The position numbers and the translations under genes are program-made. Positions 31,915 to 41,091 of a stretch of DNA of 64,000 bases are shown here, in pieces. The stretch is from NCBI GenBank assembly GCA_965213645.1, contig CBDBZX010000008.1, forward strand, positions 248,001 to 312,000. The letters run 5' to 3'. Source of the stretch: CBDBZX01 sp965213645 (GTDB lineage: Bacteria > Deinococcota > Deinococci > Deinococcales > Trueperaceae). Under the pieces are notes generated by a model. The model saw only the letters and a program-made list of their open reading frames with translations, was not told where the DNA came from and ran no database searches. The first letter of the stretch is position 1; each line of letters opens with the position of its first letter.

Positions 31915-33783
31915 ATGTCACGGCGCATAGGGGTAGAAAAAGGGGTGGGTAAGCGGCCTCAGCGGGCTGAACGTGTCTCGAGCTATACCTCGATTGACAG
32001 TGCGCCGCCCGAGTTCTCTGTCCCCCGTCCACCCTGGTATGTCGTGCTCTTTCTGCTCGCTTTTGCTCTTCTTTCCGCGCTTTCGCTAAGCGCACTTCCG
32101 GTCATAGAGCCGTTCTACACGGAGTTGCTCAGCCGCGCGACAGGGGGACTAAACTTCCCCGAGCCGACCTACGCGCTGCGGCTACGACCTTTTTTCCTAA
32201 TTTTTTTCATCGTCTTTAGCGCGTTCGCGGCGGGCACGCTGTGGCAGCGTCTCAAACTCGCCGGGACGCTGCTGCTCGCTTACCTCTTCGCGACGGTGTT
32301 TCTCGACACCCTCTTGCTCAGTCTGACGCCCCTCGTAAGCTCTAAGCTCATCGCTGTCGTCGCGAACGTCTCGATCGGCTTTGCAGCGCTCATCATCCTC
32401 GCGGCGGTGCTGCTCTTGCAGGGGCACTTTCCGGCAAACGAGCGCGTAAAGACGCGCTTGGAGCGTCCGCGCCGCTACATGCTCCTTTTAGCGCTCGCAG
32501 GCGCGTCGAGTGCGCTCGTTTCGGCGCTGGTGAGCCGTTTTGCGGGTGAGGCGCTCGAGAGCTTGCGCTCGGTCGGGCTCTTGGGCGGCTTAGGTCCCGG
32601 TATCATCCTCTTCTTCCCGCTCTGCTTCGCGTTTTTAGCGCTTGTTGAGATCGGGTCGTTGCGCCGCAGCACGGGCGATATCCGCTACTCCATCGCCTTT
32701 TTAGTGCCTGCGTTTAACGAAGAGAGGGACATTGCGGCGTGTATTCAGGCGCTGGACAACGCGGCGCAGCATTACGGGCGGCTCTGTCAGCTCTACGTGG
32801 TGGACAACAACTCCAAAGACAACACCAAAGCCGCCGCGCAAGCCGCTCTAGACGGCTGTAAAGCGCTGAGAGGTCAGGTGCTGAGTTGCCTAGAACCGGG
32901 CAAATCCAAAGCGCTCAACGCGGGGCTGCGCTATATCAAAGAGGACATCGTGGTGCGCGTGGACGCGGATACGCTCGTCGCGCCCAACACCCTCTCCTGG
33001 GCCGTCCCGCACTTCTCTGAGCCCGCCGTAGGCGCGGTCAGCGGGCTGCCGCTGCCCAGAGAGTCCGACTCGCTCTTGTCTAAAATGCGAGCGGTCGAGG
33101 TCTATCTCAATCAGGGCTTCGGACGACTCGGTCTTTGTGCAGTGGACGGTCTGCTCAGTATGCCCGGTATCTTCTCGGCGTATCGGCGGAGCTGCTTGGT
33201 CGAGCTGGGCGGCTTCGCTGAAGGCATCAACGGAGAGGACACCGACATCGTCCTGCGCACTGGGCGGCTCGGTTACAGGCTCATCAACGACCCACGCTTG
33301 CACGTCTACTCAGAAGTACCCGCGACGCTCGGTCACTTGCGTGAGCAGCGGCTCCGCTGGTTTCGCAGCATCTATCACGTGGCCTCGCGCAACCGCTCAG
33401 CCATCGCGATGCGCCAAGGGGTGCGCGGTTCTTTCACGCTGCCATGGGCGCTCATCCAGAGTGCGCGGCGCTCGATGATGGTGCCGATTCTGCTCTACGC
33501 GGTGGTGGTTGCGGCTGTGGAGCCCACCGCACTCTACTTGCGCTCGGGCGCAACGATTGTGGCGATTTTGGCGGGCTCGTCGCTACTCATCTCGCTCGCG
33601 GTGTTGGCGGCCTATCGGCGCTGGCATTTGCTACCTTTCGTCCCGGCCTACTTGGGCTTTCGGCTGCTGCGGGCCTACTTGAGCCTCGATTCGCTCTTTA
33701 CGTTGCCGCTTGGACCCGCGCCGCAGTCTAACCGCCAAGCTGCTCAGCCGAAGGTGGAGCACGTAATTGTCTCAAAAAGTTGA
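31915..33783 (+). CDS. Processive family-2 glycosyltransferase (polysaccharide synthase-like)
   Basis: A 622-aa membrane enzyme. About six hydrophobic helices fill residues ~38-245, a GT2 domain spans ~260-500, and three further helices follow. Catalytic features: FLVPAFNEERD, YVVDNNSKDNT, KSKALNAGL, VDADTL (DxD at ~348-350), GEDTDIV (~440) and EQRLRW (QxxRW at ~478-482), the mark of processive synthases such as cellulose, hyaluronan or PNAG synthase. The long N-terminal membrane domain is unusual. It probably makes an exopolysaccharide. Its last 56 bases overlap the convergent gene. Confidence 0.85.
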   Translation: MSRRIGVEKGVGKRPQRAERVSSYTSIDSAPPEFSVPRPPWYVVLFLLAFALLSALSLSALPVIEPFYTELLSRATGGLNFPEPTYALRLRPFFLIFFIVFSAFAAGTLWQRLKLAGTLLLAYLFATVFLDTLLLSLTPLVSSKLIAVVANVSIGFAALIILAAVLLLQGHFPANERVKTRLERPRRYMLLLALAGASSALVSALVSRFAGEALESLRSVGLLGGLGPGIILFFPLCFAFLALVEIGSLRRSTGDIRYSIAFLVPAFNEERDIAACIQALDNAAQHYGRLCQLYVVDNNSKDNTKAAAQAALDGCKALRGQVLSCLEPGKSKALNAGLRYIKEDIVVRVDADTLVAPNTLSWAVPHFSEPAVGAVSGLPLPRESDSLLSKMRAVEVYLNQGFGRLGLCAVDGLLSMPGIFSAYRRSCLVELGGFAEGINGEDTDIVLRTGRLGYRLINDPRLHVYSEVPATLGHLREQRLRWFRSIYHVASRNRSAIAMRQGVRGSFTLPWALIQSARRSMMVPILLYAVVVAAVEPTALYLRSGATIVAILAGSSLLISLAVLAAYRRWHLLPFVPAYLGFRLLRAYLSLDSLFTLPLGPAPQSNRQAAQPKVEHVIVSKS

Positions 33784-34648
33784 GCGCTTGCCCCGGATAC
33801 TCGGGTGACCACCACAGCAAGACGCCCGTAAGCCCTTTGTACTGCGCGATCTGAGCGCAGTCAAAGGCTCGCTCTACCGTCGTACCGTTAGGCGCTTTAG
33901 GGTCCACCGTGACCTGCGGATACCAGGCGAGCCCAGGGTTGACCAGGGCGACCTGTGTGATGACGCGCTCTAGTGCCCGCTCAAAGGCGCGTGTGCCCTC
34001 TTTACAATAAGTTTGCGTCTGAACAAAAAGCTCGTCGAACACTTCGCTCATCTGACCGTAGTTCCAGTTGTAGCGCAGCAAGCTGCGCTGCAAGAGCGGG
34101 CGGCCCGTCGGCTTCGCCCCTAAGCGCAACTCGCGCACTTGCGCCCAGGCGCTCGCTTCGGAGAGGTGCTCCAGGGTCGCCTGAAAGTCCCAGGTAAATT
34201 CGGGTAGGTTAGGAAAGTTTGGCTCGTAGACGTAAATCACCGCTTCGATGGGCGGCTCGGCTCCAAGGGTCGCCGCCGCCACGTTGCTCAGGCCGCTCGT
34301 GGCGGCGACGATGGCGACCTCCGGGTAGACTTCGCGCAGTGAGGCGGCGGCGGCGTTGATCCAAGCGAGGTCAACGTCGCCGCGCACGTTGCCGGAGACG
34401 AGCATAAAGGTATCGCCCGGTTGCAAATAGAAGTGAAACTCGGTCTGTGAGGAAAGCACGAGGTCTAGGCCGCGCTCGTTGTAGATGGGCAAGACGATAG
34501 AGAGGTCTGGCATCTCGGCTGAACGCAAACTCAGTTGAGAGGTCACGGCTTGCTCTGCTTGAGCCGATACTGGTTGCGCTAGCGCTATAGCTGCGCCTAG
34601 AACCGGCCACACAATAGATAAAACTTTTAAGCCCCGATAAACGTCCAC
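33728..34648 (-). CDS. Secreted protein of unknown function, antisense-overlapping the synthase gene
   Basis: A 306-aa exported protein: signal-like N-terminus LSIVWPVLGAAIALAQPVSAQA, then MPDLSIVLPIYNERGLDLVL and alternating alpha/beta segments ending in YKGLTGVLLWWSPEYPGQALNFLRQL, which hints at a TIM-barrel glycosidase-like fold. I cannot name the family. GTG start at 34648 is the best available. Tail-to-tail overlap of 56 bp with the GT2 gene, so the transcripts are complementary. A role in handling the polymer is only inferred from position. Confidence 0.6.
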   Translation of the reverse strand: MDVYRGLKVLSIVWPVLGAAIALAQPVSAQAEQAVTSQLSLRSAEMPDLSIVLPIYNERGLDLVLSSQTEFHFYLQPGDTFMLVSGNVRGDVDLAWINAAAASLREVYPEVAIVAATSGLSNVAAATLGAEPPIEAVIYVYEPNFPNLPEFTWDFQATLEHLSEASAWAQVRELRLGAKPTGRPLLQRSLLRYNWNYGQMSEVFDELFVQTQTYCKEGTRAFERALERVITQVALVNPGLAWYPQVTVDPKAPNGTTVERAFDCAQIAQYKGLTGVLLWWSPEYPGQALNFLRQLRAPPSAEQLGG

Positions 34649-34873
34649 ACATCACGCCCTAATTGCTGCCCTCGTTTACCTAGCTCTCCCACAGTCATCA
34701 TACAGGACAATTCGAAAGAGCGAGGCGCTTTTCACCTTAGTGGCTGAGGCCTAGGGCGCAAGTAAACTTTGTGACTCGAGCCAAGGCGTGAGAGATTTCT
34801 CCCTTAACAGCGGCGCGAAGCCGTCGGAAGCGTCCGATGTGGAGCAGCACGAAACGCTGCTCTCGCGTTCCAT

Positions 34874-36238
34874 CTAGCGCTCCTCGACCTCTCGCACCGT
34901 GACGCGGCTCCCCTCGACGCGCAGCACCTCGATGTTGCTACCCCGACTCACATAGCCCCCTTCGGTCACGACGTCCACGCGCTCCAGGTCAAACCGCGCC
35001 GTTCCCGCCGGGCGCAAGTCGGTGATGGCGACGCCGCGCTCGCCGTCCAAATGGCTGAGGTCGCTCACAAGCTTGCCCTTGTTGGGCTCATCCGCACTTT
35101 GCGGCGAATCGCTGTTCCCTAACCGCGTCGTGAGCGTAAACACGCCGCCCAAGCGCGTGTTCGGCAAGAGCCACAAGGCCAGCCCTAAAAGTGCGCCGCC
35201 GAAGAGGGTCGTGTAGCCGAGCACCTCGATAGTGTTTCCCTGAAAGATGCGAAAGACCGCAAAGATAATCGCGCCTGCACCCAGAATGCCTGCCACCCCA
35301 AATCCAGGGATGACAAAGACCTCCGCCGCGATGAGTAAAATGCCCGCTAGGAGCACGACTAAGTCAAAAGGACCCGCAGGCGTGGCGATAAACGCGCCGC
35401 TAAAAAAGAGCAAGAGCGCCAGTGCCCCGATGCCACCCGGCAAGCCGACCCCCGGCGAGAAAAGCTCGATGATGATGCCCAAAATGCCGATAGCTAAGAG
35501 CGCTGAGGCGACGAGCGGGTTGGTGAGGCCCCCGGCGACGCGCTCGGTGAGGGTGGGCTCGAGCCGCTCAATAGGTACATCCGCACTGTACCCAAGCTGC
35601 GCCAAAGCGTCTTGCAGGCTGCTCGCTTGCAAGTCCGCAATGTTGTATTCCACCGCCTGCGCCGCCGTCAAGGTGATGAGTTCTTCGTTCGTCGAGAGTC
35701 CCGGCACCTCGATGCGCTCCGAGACCATCCCCGCCGCCACCTCCGGGTTACGACCTCTCGCTTGCGCCACCGCGCGAAATTGGCTGCGCCACGCGGACTG
35801 AATCTTCTCCGAGGCTTGCTCGCCCGTAAGCCCGTTGATGGCCGTAGCAGCGCCGATGGACGCGCCCGGCAAGATGGCTAAGTTCTCTGCGCTCATGGCG
35901 ATGAGTGCCCCTGCGCTAAAGGCGTCTTGCACGACCGCGATGGTGGGCACCTGCACCTCGTTGAGGAGGCTGCTCGAGATGTCCCCCGCCGCGTCCACGC
36001 GGCCTCCCGGCGTGTCGATAAGAAAGACCAGCGCAAGGGGTTGCGCGTCATTTGCCTCTTCGATGCGCGAGGCGACGAACTGGGCCGTCGCCGGGGTGAT
36101 TTGCCCCTCTATCGGTACGACCCATACGGCGTTAGCGTTTCTTGCGGCGTTTTGTGCGTAGCTAGGCGGGCCGAGTCCGGTGAGGAGGGTTAAAAAAAGG
36201 GGTAAAAGGGCGAGATAAACTCGCAATCTGCATATCAT
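34874..36238 (-). CDS. NfeD-family membrane serine protease (ClpP-class)
   Basis: 454 aa from ATG 36238, which gives a clean signal peptide (MICRLRVYLALLPLFLTLLT). The ClpP-like protease domain follows (~30-230): FLIDTPGGRVDAAGDIS, DAFSAGALIAMSA with the catalytic Ser in FSAGA, and the likely Lys in EKIQSAWRSQFRAVA. Four or five membrane helices (~250-370) and a C-terminal OB-fold NfeD domain (GERGVAITDLRPAGTARFD) complete the full-length type (NfeD1b). These proteases work with stomatin-like partners on membrane quality control, but no stomatin gene is adjacent. A TATAAT lies 10 bases upstream. Confidence 0.9.
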   Translation of the reverse strand: MICRLRVYLALLPLFLTLLTGLGPPSYAQNAARNANAVWVVPIEGQITPATAQFVASRIEEANDAQPLALVFLIDTPGGRVDAAGDISSSLLNEVQVPTIAVVQDAFSAGALIAMSAENLAILPGASIGAATAINGLTGEQASEKIQSAWRSQFRAVAQARGRNPEVAAGMVSERIEVPGLSTNEELITLTAAQAVEYNIADLQASSLQDALAQLGYSADVPIERLEPTLTERVAGGLTNPLVASALLAIGILGIIIELFSPGVGLPGGIGALALLLFFSGAFIATPAGPFDLVVLLAGILLIAAEVFVIPGFGVAGILGAGAIIFAVFRIFQGNTIEVLGYTTLFGGALLGLALWLLPNTRLGGVFTLTTRLGNSDSPQSADEPNKGKLVSDLSHLDGERGVAITDLRPAGTARFDLERVDVVTEGGYVSRGSNIEVLRVEGSRVTVREVEER

Positions 36239-36272
36239 GGTACTTAAAATTATACTCGGAAATGCGCCCTTG

Positions 36273-36950
36273 TTATGTCGAGGCAGCGAATTTAGCTCGC
36301 TCCAAGACCGCGTCGAACATCGCCGGGGTGAGCTTGCCCGTATTCGTGTTTTGAATGCTGACGTGATAGCTGTCGAGAAGTGGCAACGCACCCTCTATCT
36401 CATGAAGTGCGCCGTGGGCGAATTTGTAGCGGGCCTTGACAACCTCTCGTCCTCTTGCCTTGAGTAGTTCCAAGTAGCTGTCATGGGCGATAGACCCGAG
36501 GGCCAGAACGAGCTTTAAGTTGGTCAGCCCGTTAAAATCATGTTCCAACCACCTCTGACAGTTCAATACCTCTTGCCGAGCGGGTTTGTTGCTAGGCGGC
36601 ACACAGCGGCACGCGGCGCTGATCCACATGTCTTGAAGCTCGAGCCCGTCCCCTCTATCTCTCGAGTCTGGCCGACTTGCCAAGCCCGTGCGCCACAGCG
36701 CCGGAAAGAGAAAGTTACCACTGCCGTCGCCCGTGAACATCCGCCCGGTGCGGTTTGAGCCGTGAGCGCCCGGCGCGAGGCCCAAGAGGAGGATGCGAGC
36801 GTCTAAGTCACCGAAGCCGGGGACAGGTTTACCCCAATACTCCTCGTTTTGATAAGCGCGACGTTTTTTCTGAGCGACCTCTTGGCGGTATTCGGCGAGT
36901 CTAGGGCAGAGGGTACAGTGCTCGAGGTCTTTAGGGAAAGGGTCAAACAT
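36273..36950 (-). CDS. Uracil-DNA glycosylase, family 5 (UdgB-like)
   Basis: 225 aa from ATG 36950, which overlaps the preceding stop (TGATG). Motif GLAPGAHGSNRTGRMFTGD and the distal SYHVSIQNTNTGKLT are hallmarks of family-5 UDG (UdgB, as in Thermus). Cysteines in CTLC, CRC and NCQRW fit the [4Fe-4S] cluster of families 4 and 5. It removes uracil and other deaminated bases from DNA. Last gene of the patB-PRTase-UDG operon. Confidence 0.9.
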   Translation of the reverse strand: MFDPFPKDLEHCTLCPRLAEYRQEVAQKKRRAYQNEEYWGKPVPGFGDLDARILLLGLAPGAHGSNRTGRMFTGDGSGNFLFPALWRTGLASRPDSRDRGDGLELQDMWISAACRCVPPSNKPARQEVLNCQRWLEHDFNGLTNLKLVLALGSIAHDSYLELLKARGREVVKARYKFAHGALHEIEGALPLLDSYHVSIQNTNTGKLTPAMFDAVLERAKFAAST

Positions 36951-37450
36951 CAGCCCAATACCAAGCAATTGAATTGAAGTGCGCTTAGCTCGGGGAGTTT
37001 TTTGACCTCTTCGTCATAACCGATAAGCGCGACGCCAATCACGTGACCCCTCAACCTTTCAATTAACTTAACGGCTGCTCTAAGCTGTGCGCCCGTTTCC
37101 GACCAGTCATCCACAAGGAGCACGCGCTCGCCTGGTTGTATTGCGTCAGTGGCAAGCTCGAGCCTCTTCACCTCATCACTGTAATCGGTAAACGTCGTCA
37201 TGCTGACATCCCACGGTGTCTTACCTCCTTTGCGAAGCAAGATAAGTTCCGCGTTCAGAAAAGAGGCGACGCTTCCCCCCAAAGCAAAGCCGAGCGCATC
37301 TATAGCGGCCACTTTCTCGATACGCTTGTTCGCGAACGGCGCAACTAAGTCTTTAGTCACTTCTCTAAATGTTGAAGCGTCTGCAAAAAGAGGGGTGAAA
37401 TCGTAGCGGTTTTGCCCCTCCATCTCTCTGATATATGGTTTATAATTCAA
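36950..37450 (-). CDS. Type-I phosphoribosyltransferase-like protein
   Basis: A 166-aa protein with the PRPP-binding motif VLLVDDWSETGAQ (~100-112; the usual form is two acidic residues followed by T/S-G-x-T) and AAIDALGFALGGSVASFLN earlier, as in adenine and other purine phosphoribosyltransferases. Substrate uncertain; the SETG variant differs slightly from canonical ATGGT. It starts 3 bases after the PatB gene's stop and its own stop overlaps the UDG start by one base. Confidence 0.8.
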   Translation of the reverse strand: MNYKPYIREMEGQNRYDFTPLFADASTFREVTKDLVAPFANKRIEKVAAIDALGFALGGSVASFLNAELILLRKGGKTPWDVSMTTFTDYSDEVKRLELATDAIQPGERVLLVDDWSETGAQLRAAVKLIERLRGHVIGVALIGYDEEVKKLPELSALQFNCLVLG

Positions 37451-37453
37451 CGG

Positions 37454-38620
37454 TTACGCCCTCTGCTCGACCCCGCGTTTAATCCGCGACAGCGCCTCCT
37501 CGACAATCGCTCGAGAGGTCGCAAAATTCAGCCGCGTAAAGCCCTCGCCGCCCGGCCCATAGGCGGGGCCGTCGTTGAGACCGACTTTGCAGTCCTCGAG
37601 CAAAAAGTCATACACATCCCTGCCCACCTCCAACGCGCTAAAGTTCATGAAGCTGAGATAGGTTCCTTCGGGCACTGCGTGTTTAACCCCCGGCAAGTGC
37701 TCGTTCAAGAAGTCGTGAACGAAGTGACGGTTATCGTCCAGGTAGTTCATCGTGCTCTCGTACCATTCCTGCGAACGCTCGTACGCCGCAATCGTTGCCG
37801 TTTGCGCCATCACGTTAGGCGGCGCAACCAAGTAGCCCGCGACCTCTTTCATGCGCTTCAAAAGCTGCGGGTTTTGCGAGATCAAAAAGCCGATTTTAAG
37901 CCCGGCGATGTTAAAGGTCTTCGTCGGCCCGTAGAGCGTCACCGTGCGCTGGGCGACCTCTTCACTCAGCGAGGCGAAGGGGATGTGTTCGTGGCCTTCG
38001 TACGTGAGGTCGCTGTGAAGCTCATCCGAGACGACCCACAAGCGGTGACGCAGAGCAAACTCGGCTAGGCGCTCCAACTCGTCGTGGCGAAAGACGCGCC
38101 CGCTGGGATTGTGCGGGTTGCAGAGCATGAGGAGGCGTGTAGCGGGCGTGACCTGTTCTTCCATTCTACCGAAGTTGATGGACCAGTTGTTTCCGGTGAA
38201 CTCGAGCTGGCTGTACAATGGCGTCCGCCCGGTGTCCTTGATCGCCATCATGAAAGGCGGATACATCGGCGTGTGAAGCATCACCTCTTCGCCTGCACTC
38301 GCGCAGGATAGCGCGCCCAAGTAGAGCCCTGGCACGATGCCGTTAATGAGGTGGATGTCCGCTTCTTCGACGCTCCAACTGTAACGCTCTACCAACCGCT
38401 TCTGCACCGCCGCTTTGAGCCCCGGCAAGCCCTCTGGCTTGGGATAGCCGAAGTTGTCACCTTGCGCGTAGTTCAAGAGTGCCTCGCGTATCGGCTCGGC
38501 AATCGGAAAGTCCATGTCCGCCACCCACAAAGGGAGCACGTCGTCTTCGAAACGCTGCCACTTCATGCAGTTCTTCTCTCGCAGTGTCGCTTGGTTCAAT
38601 TGGTCGAAAGGATGGCTCAT
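37454..38620 (-). CDS. PatB/MalY-type PLP-dependent aminotransferase (cystathionine beta-lyase-like)
   Basis: A 388-aa fold-type-I PLP enzyme. Marks: VLPLWVADMDFPIAEPI (PatB N-terminus), NGIVPGLYLG, LLCNPHNPSGRVF, SDELHSDLTYEGHEHIPFAS and the PLP-lysine in YGPTKTFNIAGLKIGFLI. This subgroup cleaves cystathionine and related C-S bonds, giving homocysteine or thiols, and in MalY moonlights as a regulator. First gene of a three-gene operon (PatB, PRTase, UDG), divergent from an esterase gene with a 46-bp shared promoter region. Confidence 0.9.
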   Translation of the reverse strand: MSHPFDQLNQATLREKNCMKWQRFEDDVLPLWVADMDFPIAEPIREALLNYAQGDNFGYPKPEGLPGLKAAVQKRLVERYSWSVEEADIHLINGIVPGLYLGALSCASAGEEVMLHTPMYPPFMMAIKDTGRTPLYSQLEFTGNNWSINFGRMEEQVTPATRLLMLCNPHNPSGRVFRHDELERLAEFALRHRLWVVSDELHSDLTYEGHEHIPFASLSEEVAQRTVTLYGPTKTFNIAGLKIGFLISQNPQLLKRMKEVAGYLVAPPNVMAQTATIAAYERSQEWYESTMNYLDDNRHFVHDFLNEHLPGVKHAVPEGTYLSFMNFSALEVGRDVYDFLLEDCKVGLNDGPAYGPGGEGFTRLNFATSRAIVEEALSRIKRGVEQRA

Positions 38621-38666
38621 AGCACAAGATAACAGTTTGCCCTAGCGGTTCGGTAGACTGTGCGTC
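38621..38666. promoter_or_regulatory. Divergent leaderless promoters between the PatB and esterase genes
   Basis: Only 46 bases separate the two starts. On the minus side TTATCT (38627-38632) is 6 bases before the PatB ATG; on the plus side TAGACT (about 38654-38659) is 7 bases before the esterase ATG. Both genes would be transcribed without leaders and may be co-controlled. Confidence 0.55.
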
Positions 38667-39638
38667 ATGAAGCTAGATATAAACATTCCTGACTGGGCAA
38701 CGCATATCGTCTCTGACCTAACCGACATGGATAGGAACCCGCACGAGGTGAATAAGGAGAAGGTGAGGAGCTTCTCTTTGAACCTCCCCGACGACGTTTA
38801 CTTCGAATATGCTTTCTTGAATCAAGCGGGTGAGATGAAAGCCGACCCCGAGAACGAGATGCGTGGCAACAGCGCCTGGTATCCCGAGGTGAGCGCGATC
38901 TACGGGCCTGAGTTTGAGGCCGAACCCTACACCGAGGTTGAAGAGGTAGAAGCGGGGGAGACGAAGCGAGAGCGAATTGAGTCCGACCTCTTAAACCAAA
39001 CCCGCCGCCTGAGCCTTTATACGCCCAAAGGCTTCGAGGGTGAAGCCTTACCCGTGATTTATGTTCAGGATGGTGTGGCGTTCTACCGCTTTGCTAAAAT
39101 GCATCTGACTTTAGAGAAACTAATTGCCGACGACCTCATCCGCCCCGCACACCTCGTTTTCATCGAGCCGATCGACCGCGCTGTGGAGTACGGCTATAAC
39201 GAGACCTACCGCCGCTTCGTGTTCGAAGAGGTCATACCGCTTGTTGAGGATAGGTTGGGGACAACAGATGAACGTGTTGCGATGGGCGCAAGTTTGGGCG
39301 GCTTAGCAAGTACGCTGCTCGCTTGGGATAAGCCCGATGTATTTGGAACGGTGGTCGCCTTTTCGGGCGCATATCTGGGCACGCCTGAGTCCAAAGATTT
39401 CTACTGGAATGAAAATTCCTGGTTTTTAGAGACGCTCAAATCCGAAGAGGTCAAGCCGATACGGTTTTATAGCGATGTGGGAACATTGGAGTGGCTCACG
39501 GATGTCAATAAAGAGGTCGCTGAAGTATTAAACGAAAAAGGTTACGAGCACGTTTTTGAAACGCGGAATGCTGGGCATAACTGGGTGAATTGGCGTAAAG
39601 GGTTTCGGGGAGCTTTGGAGTTTGCGATAGGGCTCTAA
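38667..39638 (+). CDS. Alpha/beta-hydrolase esterase (enterochelin-esterase/EstA type)
   Basis: A 323-aa cytosolic protein. An N-terminal beta-sandwich-like region (~1-110) precedes an esterase-D-type alpha/beta-hydrolase domain: RRLSLYTPKGFEG, LPVIYVQDGVAFY, the nucleophile motif MGASLGGLAS and the catalytic His in NAGHNWVNWR. Homologues include IroE/Fes-like siderophore esterases and carbohydrate esterases. The lack of a signal peptide argues for an internal substrate. Confidence 0.85.
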   Translation: MKLDINIPDWATHIVSDLTDMDRNPHEVNKEKVRSFSLNLPDDVYFEYAFLNQAGEMKADPENEMRGNSAWYPEVSAIYGPEFEAEPYTEVEEVEAGETKRERIESDLLNQTRRLSLYTPKGFEGEALPVIYVQDGVAFYRFAKMHLTLEKLIADDLIRPAHLVFIEPIDRAVEYGYNETYRRFVFEEVIPLVEDRLGTTDERVAMGASLGGLASTLLAWDKPDVFGTVVAFSGAYLGTPESKDFYWNENSWFLETLKSEEVKPIRFYSDVGTLEWLTDVNKEVAEVLNEKGYEHVFETRNAGHNWVNWRKGFRGALEFAIGL

Positions 39639-39662
39639 ACAGCAAAATTCGGTTTCTCTAGC

Positions 39663-40253
39663 TCACTGAACCTTGTGCCTTTCGATTAACACGTTAGCTG
39701 CTTCTGTTAGAGCAGTGGCTGGCGTGCTAGGTTCCGCCCCGAACATCCGCGCTGCAGCCCAAGCGCCGTCAATGAGAAGCAGCAGCCCGTTAGCGAGTAC
39801 CTCAGGCTCGCGCAGTTCCGCCTCGCGTGCGAGTGTGAGCAGCCGCTTGTGCACAGCAACTTTGTGAGCGAGAGCCTCTCGGTGAGCGGGGTGCTCGAGG
39901 CTAGGAAACTCCGCCGCTGCACCCTGAAACGTGCACCCTAACGACGCCGGGTCAGTTGTTCGCAACTGTACGAGCTTGGCGTAGGTTCGCAGTTTATCTA
40001 CGGGGTTATTCACTTTGGCTAATTCACTATCTATCCAACCCAAATACTCAACGTTATCACGCGCTAGATAGGCCGCGATAAGGTCGTCTTTTGACGCGAA
40101 ATGGCGGTAGAGCGTCCGCTTAGCAACACCCGCCTCAGCAATAATCGTGTCGATACCGACTGCACCATAACCGTGAACATCAAAGAGGCGAGCGGCAGCG
40201 TCCAGTAGTCTCTCTCGCGCCGAGCGTCGCTTTTGTGTATCCGCTACGGTCAT
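39663..40253 (-). CDS. TetR/AcrR-family transcriptional regulator
   Basis: 196 aa from ATG 40253 (MTVADTQKRRSARERLLDAA), preceded by AGAGGT. N-terminal helix-turn-helix: VGIDTIIAEAGVAKRTLYRHFASKDDLIAAYL; the C-terminal ligand domain is unassigned. Divergent from a LysE exporter whose promoter contains a palindrome (AGACAGGTCTGTCT) that is the likely operator, so it probably represses the exporter and perhaps itself. Confidence 0.9.
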   Translation of the reverse strand: MTVADTQKRRSARERLLDAAARLFDVHGYGAVGIDTIIAEAGVAKRTLYRHFASKDDLIAAYLARDNVEYLGWIDSELAKVNNPVDKLRTYAKLVQLRTTDPASLGCTFQGAAAEFPSLEHPAHREALAHKVAVHKRLLTLAREAELREPEVLANGLLLLIDGAWAAARMFGAEPSTPATALTEAANVLIERHKVQ

Positions 40254-40266
40254 CTTAGCCGACCTC

Positions 40267-40296
40267 TTGACAGTAGACAGGTCTGTCTCATATACT
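40267..40296 (+). promoter_or_regulatory. Promoter of the LysE exporter gene with an operator in its spacer
   Basis: TTGACA (40267-40272), an 18-bp spacer and TATACT (40291-40296). The palindrome AGACAGGTCTGTCT (40275-40288) fills the spacer, so a bound TetR dimer would block RNA polymerase. A further half-site, ACCTGTCT, lies at about 40311-40318. Confidence 0.7.
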
Positions 40297-40411
40297 CCGA
40301 AAAGATACAAACCTGTCTCCTTTTGCTAAGTCGGATGACTCTGGGCGTTCGCAGTAGGTTTGGCAGTGACATCGAACATGGTGACATCAGATTGACCTCT
40401 CGGAGGTAAGC

Positions 40412-41056
40412 ATGGCAAGTCCCGAACAGTTTTCAGCCTTTTTCATCGCCGCGCTCGCGCTCAACCTCTCACCTGGCATTGACCACGTTTATATCCTGAG
40501 CCGCACTCTGGCGCAAGGACGACTGGTCGGATTTATGTCGAGCTGGGGTGTATGTACGGGTGCAATGGTTCATACTATCGCACTCGCGTTCGGCCTCTCC
40601 ACTATCTTAGCCGCTTCAGCAACCGCGTTTACCATTGTGAAGGTTGTGGGGGCAGCGTATCTCGTGTGGCTGGGTATCCAAGCGCTCAGGTCGAAAGGTC
40701 TCGCAGTGCAAGCGGAAGACCTTAGACAAGACGGAGATGAACACACGAACCCTTGGGGCGCTTTTAGGCAGGGTGTCCTCGTCAATGTGCTCAATCCAAA
40801 GGTCGCTATTTTCTTCCTGGCCTTTCTGCCGCAGTTCGTTGACACGTCGCGCAGCGTAACCTGGTGGCAGTTCATCGTTCTTGGAACCCTCGTTATTCTG
40901 ATTGCGCTCGTCTGGGAAGCTGTTCTTGTCTTCGGCGCGGGTTTTATCTCGAGCTGGTTACAGCGTCAACAGCAAGCGACGACGTGGCTCAACCGCGTGA
41001 TGGGAAGCGTGTTCGTCATTTTAGGCGCTTGGCTTGTAACACAAAGTCAAGGGTGA
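40412..41056 (+). CDS. LysE/RhtB-family amino-acid exporter
   Basis: A 214-aa membrane protein with six helices and the family signature LNLSPGIDHVYILSRTLAQG near the N-terminus (usual form PGP replaced by PGI), GAAYLVWLGIQAL and GVLVNVLNPKVAIFFLAFLPQFV. It exports amino acids or related small molecules. CGGAGG ribosome site before the ATG. Expression is likely controlled by the divergent TetR regulator. Terminator at 41092. Confidence 0.9.
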   Translation: MASPEQFSAFFIAALALNLSPGIDHVYILSRTLAQGRLVGFMSSWGVCTGAMVHTIALAFGLSTILAASATAFTIVKVVGAAYLVWLGIQALRSKGLAVQAEDLRQDGDEHTNPWGAFRQGVLVNVLNPKVAIFFLAFLPQFVDTSRSVTWWQFIVLGTLVILIALVWEAVLVFGAGFISSWLQRQQQATTWLNRVMGSVFVILGAWLVTQSQG

Positions 41057-41091
41057 CGCTCTGTATTATCTGCGCATAAGCGCAAAATAAA

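Noticed and set aside
37412..38068. 218-codon plus-strand frame antisense to the PatB-like gene
   Set aside because: It runs opposite to a convincing PLP enzyme and has an Arg/His/Val-rich composition typical of an antisense shadow of GC-rich coding DNA.
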